Shown here one piece after another: positions 61,820 through 64,000 of a stretch of DNA of 64,000 nt. Below the pieces are notes generated by a model. The model had not been told where the DNA came from and made no database searches. It saw only the letters and a program-made list of their open reading frames with translations. The DNA lies in the NCBI GenBank assembly GCA_900556485.1, contig USOX01000001.1, forward strand, positions 62,001 to 126,000, given 5' to 3'. The position numbers were made by a program, and so were the translations under genes. The stretch's first letter is position 1. Every line of letters begins with the position of its first letter. This DNA is from an uncultured Dysgonomonas sp. (GTDB taxonomy: Bacteria; Bacteroidota; Bacteroidia; Bacteroidales; Dysgonomonadaceae).

Positions 61820-62827
61820 ATGGCATACAGGGTAGCGGTTTTCGATGCAAAACCTTATGATATGGCAACCTTTAATGAGGTTAATAAGAATTACGGCTTT
61901 GAATTATCTTATTACAAAGAACATCTGGATATACATAATGTACTGTTAGCATCCAGTGCGGATGCGGTATGCATTTTTGTAAATGCAGTTGTAGATTCCG
62001 CTGTTGTAGATAAGCTTCATTTATATGGAGTGAAACTTATTGCGCTTCGTTGTGCAGGGTTTAATAATGTGGATGTTGCAGCGGCAGCTAAAAAAGGAAT
62101 TAAAGTGGTTCGGGTTCCAGATTATTCGCCTCATGCCATTGCAGAACATACACTGGCATTGATGTTATGCTTGAACAGGAGAATTCATCGGGCGTCTTTG
62201 CGTACTCGTGAAGGGAATTTTTCTCTTATGGGGTTGCAAGGATTTGATATGTATGGCAAAACGATCGGGGTGATAGGTACAGGGAAAATTGGAAAAATTG
62301 CTATTGGCTTGTTTAAAGGACTTGGTATGAATGTTCTTGCATATGATTTGTATCCTGATACAAAGTTTGCTGAAACTGCTGGTATCAAATATGTTTCTCT
62401 AGATGAACTGTATGCTAATGCAGATATAATAACCCTGCATTGTCCTTTAACAAAAGAAACTGAGTATATTATAAATGAAAACTCCATCTCGAAGATGAAA
62501 GAAGGGGTTATGATTATCAATACAGGGCGTGGAAAGTTGATCCATACAAAACATTTGATTGATGGTTTGATAAGTGGGAAAGTCGGTTTTGCTGGTCTTG
62601 ATGTATATGAGGAAGAGAGTGCATATTTTTATGAAGATCATTCGGATACGGTAATGACTGATGATGTTTTGGCTCGTTTGTTGTCCTTCAATAATGTTAT
62701 TGTAACTTCTCATCAGGCTTTCTTTACTAAAGAAGCAATGAGTAATATTGCGCAAACGACTATGGGTAACATTAATGACTTTATAGAAAATAAGGAGCTA
62801 AAGAACGAAGTAGTCTATAATCCGTAA
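61820..62827 (+). CDS. ldhA: D-2-hydroxyacid dehydrogenase (D-lactate dehydrogenase-like)
   Basis: 335 residues. Rossmann motif IGVIGTGKIGKIA, catalytic Arg region NTGRGKLIHT, Glu region GLDVYEEESAYF and catalytic His in VTSHQAFFT. Closely resembles fermentative LdhA enzymes reducing pyruvate to D-lactate with NADH. Two nt separate its stop codon from the amidase ATG, so both are probably one transcript. Confidence 0.93.
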   Translation: MAYRVAVFDAKPYDMATFNEVNKNYGFELSYYKEHLDIHNVLLASSADAVCIFVNAVVDSAVVDKLHLYGVKLIALRCAGFNNVDVAAAAKKGIKVVRVPDYSPHAIAEHTLALMLCLNRRIHRASLRTREGNFSLMGLQGFDMYGKTIGVIGTGKIGKIAIGLFKGLGMNVLAYDLYPDTKFAETAGIKYVSLDELYANADIITLHCPLTKETEYIINENSISKMKEGVMIINTGRGKLIHTKHLIDGLISGKVGFAGLDVYEEESAYFYEDHSDTVMTDDVLARLLSFNNVIVTSHQAFFTKEAMSNIAQTTMGNINDFIENKELKNEVVYNP

Positions 62828-62829
62828 CG

Positions 62830-64000
62830 ATGAAAAAAATATTAAGCTTTTTTTTCTGCTTGTTTTTGTTTTGTTCTGTGGTAATGGCTGCAGAATCGAA
62901 GTTTGTTGTTGTGATCGACGCAGGGCACGGCGGAAAAGATGGTGGAGCTGTTCGGGGTATTTATAAAGAGAAGGAGATCAACTTGGGAGTTGCTTTAGCA
63001 TTGGGTAAAATGATTGAAGAAAACTTCAAAGACGTAAAGGTCGTGTATACGCGAAGGTCGGATGTCTTTGTAGATTTAAATAAACGTACTCAGATTGCAA
63101 ATAAAGCGAAAGCAAATCTTTTTATCTCTATTCATACAAATTCTACAGCATCGAAAAGCACATCTGCTTCAGGTGCTGATACATATATATTAGGGCTAGC
63201 TCGTAGCGAGGAAAATTTAGCTGTGGCAAAACGTGAAAACTCGGTTATTTTGATGGAGGACGATTACACTACAAAATATCAGGGCTTTGATCCAAATTCC
63301 ACAGAGTCATATATTATATTCGAATTTATGACGAATACTTATATGGAGCAGAGCCTGAAATTTGCAAACTTTATTCAGAAAGATGTGAGGAATATAGCAA
63401 AAAGGACTGATAGAGGTGTACGTCAGGCTGGATTTCTGGTTCTTAGACAATCGAGTATGCCTAGTGTTTTAGTTGAGCTTGGTTTTATAAATAATCCAAC
63501 AGAAGCAAAGTTTTTATCATCCCGATTGGGCCAAAGGACAATGGCTACAGCAATTTATTCTGGATTCATTAAGTTTAAGCAAGACTTTGATAAAAAACAA
63601 GGGAATTTTGTTGTTTCAAAATCGAATAAAAAAGATGAACCATTGCCTAATAATGAGGTAATAGAAGAGAATATAACAGTTGAAACAAAGATCACTGAAG
63701 AAAAAGTAACTGTTCCATCTACAACGAAAACAAAAACTGAACCAGCAAAGGCAGTTGTTGAAAAAACAGTTACAACAACAATTAAGAAAACTTCTGAAAA
63801 TAATCAGATAGAATATAGGATACAATTTTTAGTTTCGCCTAACAAACTAGCTAATAATTCATCTCAATTTAAAGGGTTGTCTCCTGTTGATTCATATAAA
63901 GATGGAAAAGTATATAAGTATACGTATGGATCTACTACCAACTTTAACGAAGCGGTAAATTTACAGAAGAGAGTTCGTACTAAATTTAAAGATGCATTTG
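62830..64000 (+). CDS. N-acetylmuramoyl-L-alanine amidase, 3' end outside the window
   Basis: The ATG at 62830 opens a frame that continues to the window end (390 codons visible). Signal peptide (FFFCLFLFCSVVMAAE), then an Amidase_3 domain, about 22-235, with the zinc ligands in VIDAGHGGKDGGAV, ISIHTNS and Glu in VLVELGFINN. A Thr/Lys-rich linker leads to a C-terminal part (from about residue 330, IEYRIQFLVSPNKL..., then YKYTYGSTTNFNEA) with the look of an SPOR-type domain. It cuts the stem peptide from muramic acid during cell separation. Confidence 0.92.
   Translation, partial: MKKILSFFFCLFLFCSVVMAAESKFVVVIDAGHGGKDGGAVRGIYKEKEINLGVALALGKMIEENFKDVKVVYTRRSDVFVDLNKRTQIANKAKANLFISIHTNSTASKSTSASGADTYILGLARSEENLAVAKRENSVILMEDDYTTKYQGFDPNSTESYIIFEFMTNTYMEQSLKFANFIQKDVRNIAKRTDRGVRQAGFLVLRQSSMPSVLVELGFINNPTEAKFLSSRLGQRTMATAIYSGFIKFKQDFDKKQGNFVVSKSNKKDEPLPNNEVIEENITVETKITEEKVTVPSTTKTKTEPAKAVVEKTVTTTIKKTSENNQIEYRIQFLVSPNKLANNSSQFKGLSPVDSYKDGKVYKYTYGSTTNFNEAVNLQKRVRTKFKDAF

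Noticed and set aside
1..64000. tRNA, rRNA or CRISPR array
   Set aside because: No cloverleaf with a GTTCRANNC arm, no rRNA-like stretch and no regularly spaced repeat array was found by eye on either strand.

Overview
The window is a piece of a low-GC Bacteroidota chromosome. The gene content and order (SusD and DUF1735 lipoproteins, DUF3078, DUF4271, DUF3822, an ExbB-ExbD-ExbD-TonB-PstS-TPR cluster, a sigma-54 regulator followed by lptE and secG) fit Bacteroidales, most likely Dysgonomonas or a close relative. This is inference from family knowledge; no rRNA or other taxonomic marker is present. Promoters, where visible, follow the Bacteroidota TTTG-N19/20-TAnnTTTG pattern.

Region by region. 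(1) 1-7032: the 3' part of a polysaccharide-utilization locus: SusD, a GH18 endoglycosidase, a DUF1735-LamG lipoprotein, a CBM32-like lipoprotein and a GH35 beta-galactosidase, which together look suited to host-type glycans such as N-glycans. (2) 7100-48000: chromosomal housekeeping: a thioredoxin-like lipoprotein, rsmD, a RecD-like helicase, a double GH43, rny/zapA, an ECF sigma factor with an anti-sigma-like partner, trmD, an SDR, an unusual exported DUF4468-flavin-reductase fusion, cdd, hemD, metK, the Ton energization cluster, aspartate kinase, rluF, menA, an acyltransferase, a sigma-54 regulator, lptE, secG, an AMP nucleosidase, holA and an alpha/beta hydrolase. (3) About 48131-61587: a mobilizable integrative element of about 13.4 kb. 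It has a tyrosine integrase at the left, decayed excisionase-type genes, a GC-rich candidate oriT, MobC and an HUH relaxase. I infer that it sits inside the 3' end of the alpha/beta-hydrolase gene: the missing C-terminus of that gene is found at the other end of the element, and an 8-bp repeat marks both junctions. (4) 61588-64000: the displaced hydrolase tail, then a D-lactate-type dehydrogenase and an N-acetylmuramoyl-L-alanine amidase that runs off the window.

The most interesting part is the element's cargo, 56745-61353. It is a five-gene operon with its own consensus promoter: an XRE regulator, a Dam-like adenine methylase, a two-TM protein with a degenerate PLD-like domain, a GHMP protein resembling beta-RFAP synthase, and a fusion of a Ham1-type NTP pyrophosphatase, a P-loop kinase and a C-terminal winged-helix-like region. 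Neighbouring genes overlap or abut. I do not recognise this combination as a named system. A defence or nucleotide-modification role is a hypothesis from composition and context.

I see no tRNA, rRNA, CRISPR array or insertion sequence in the window.
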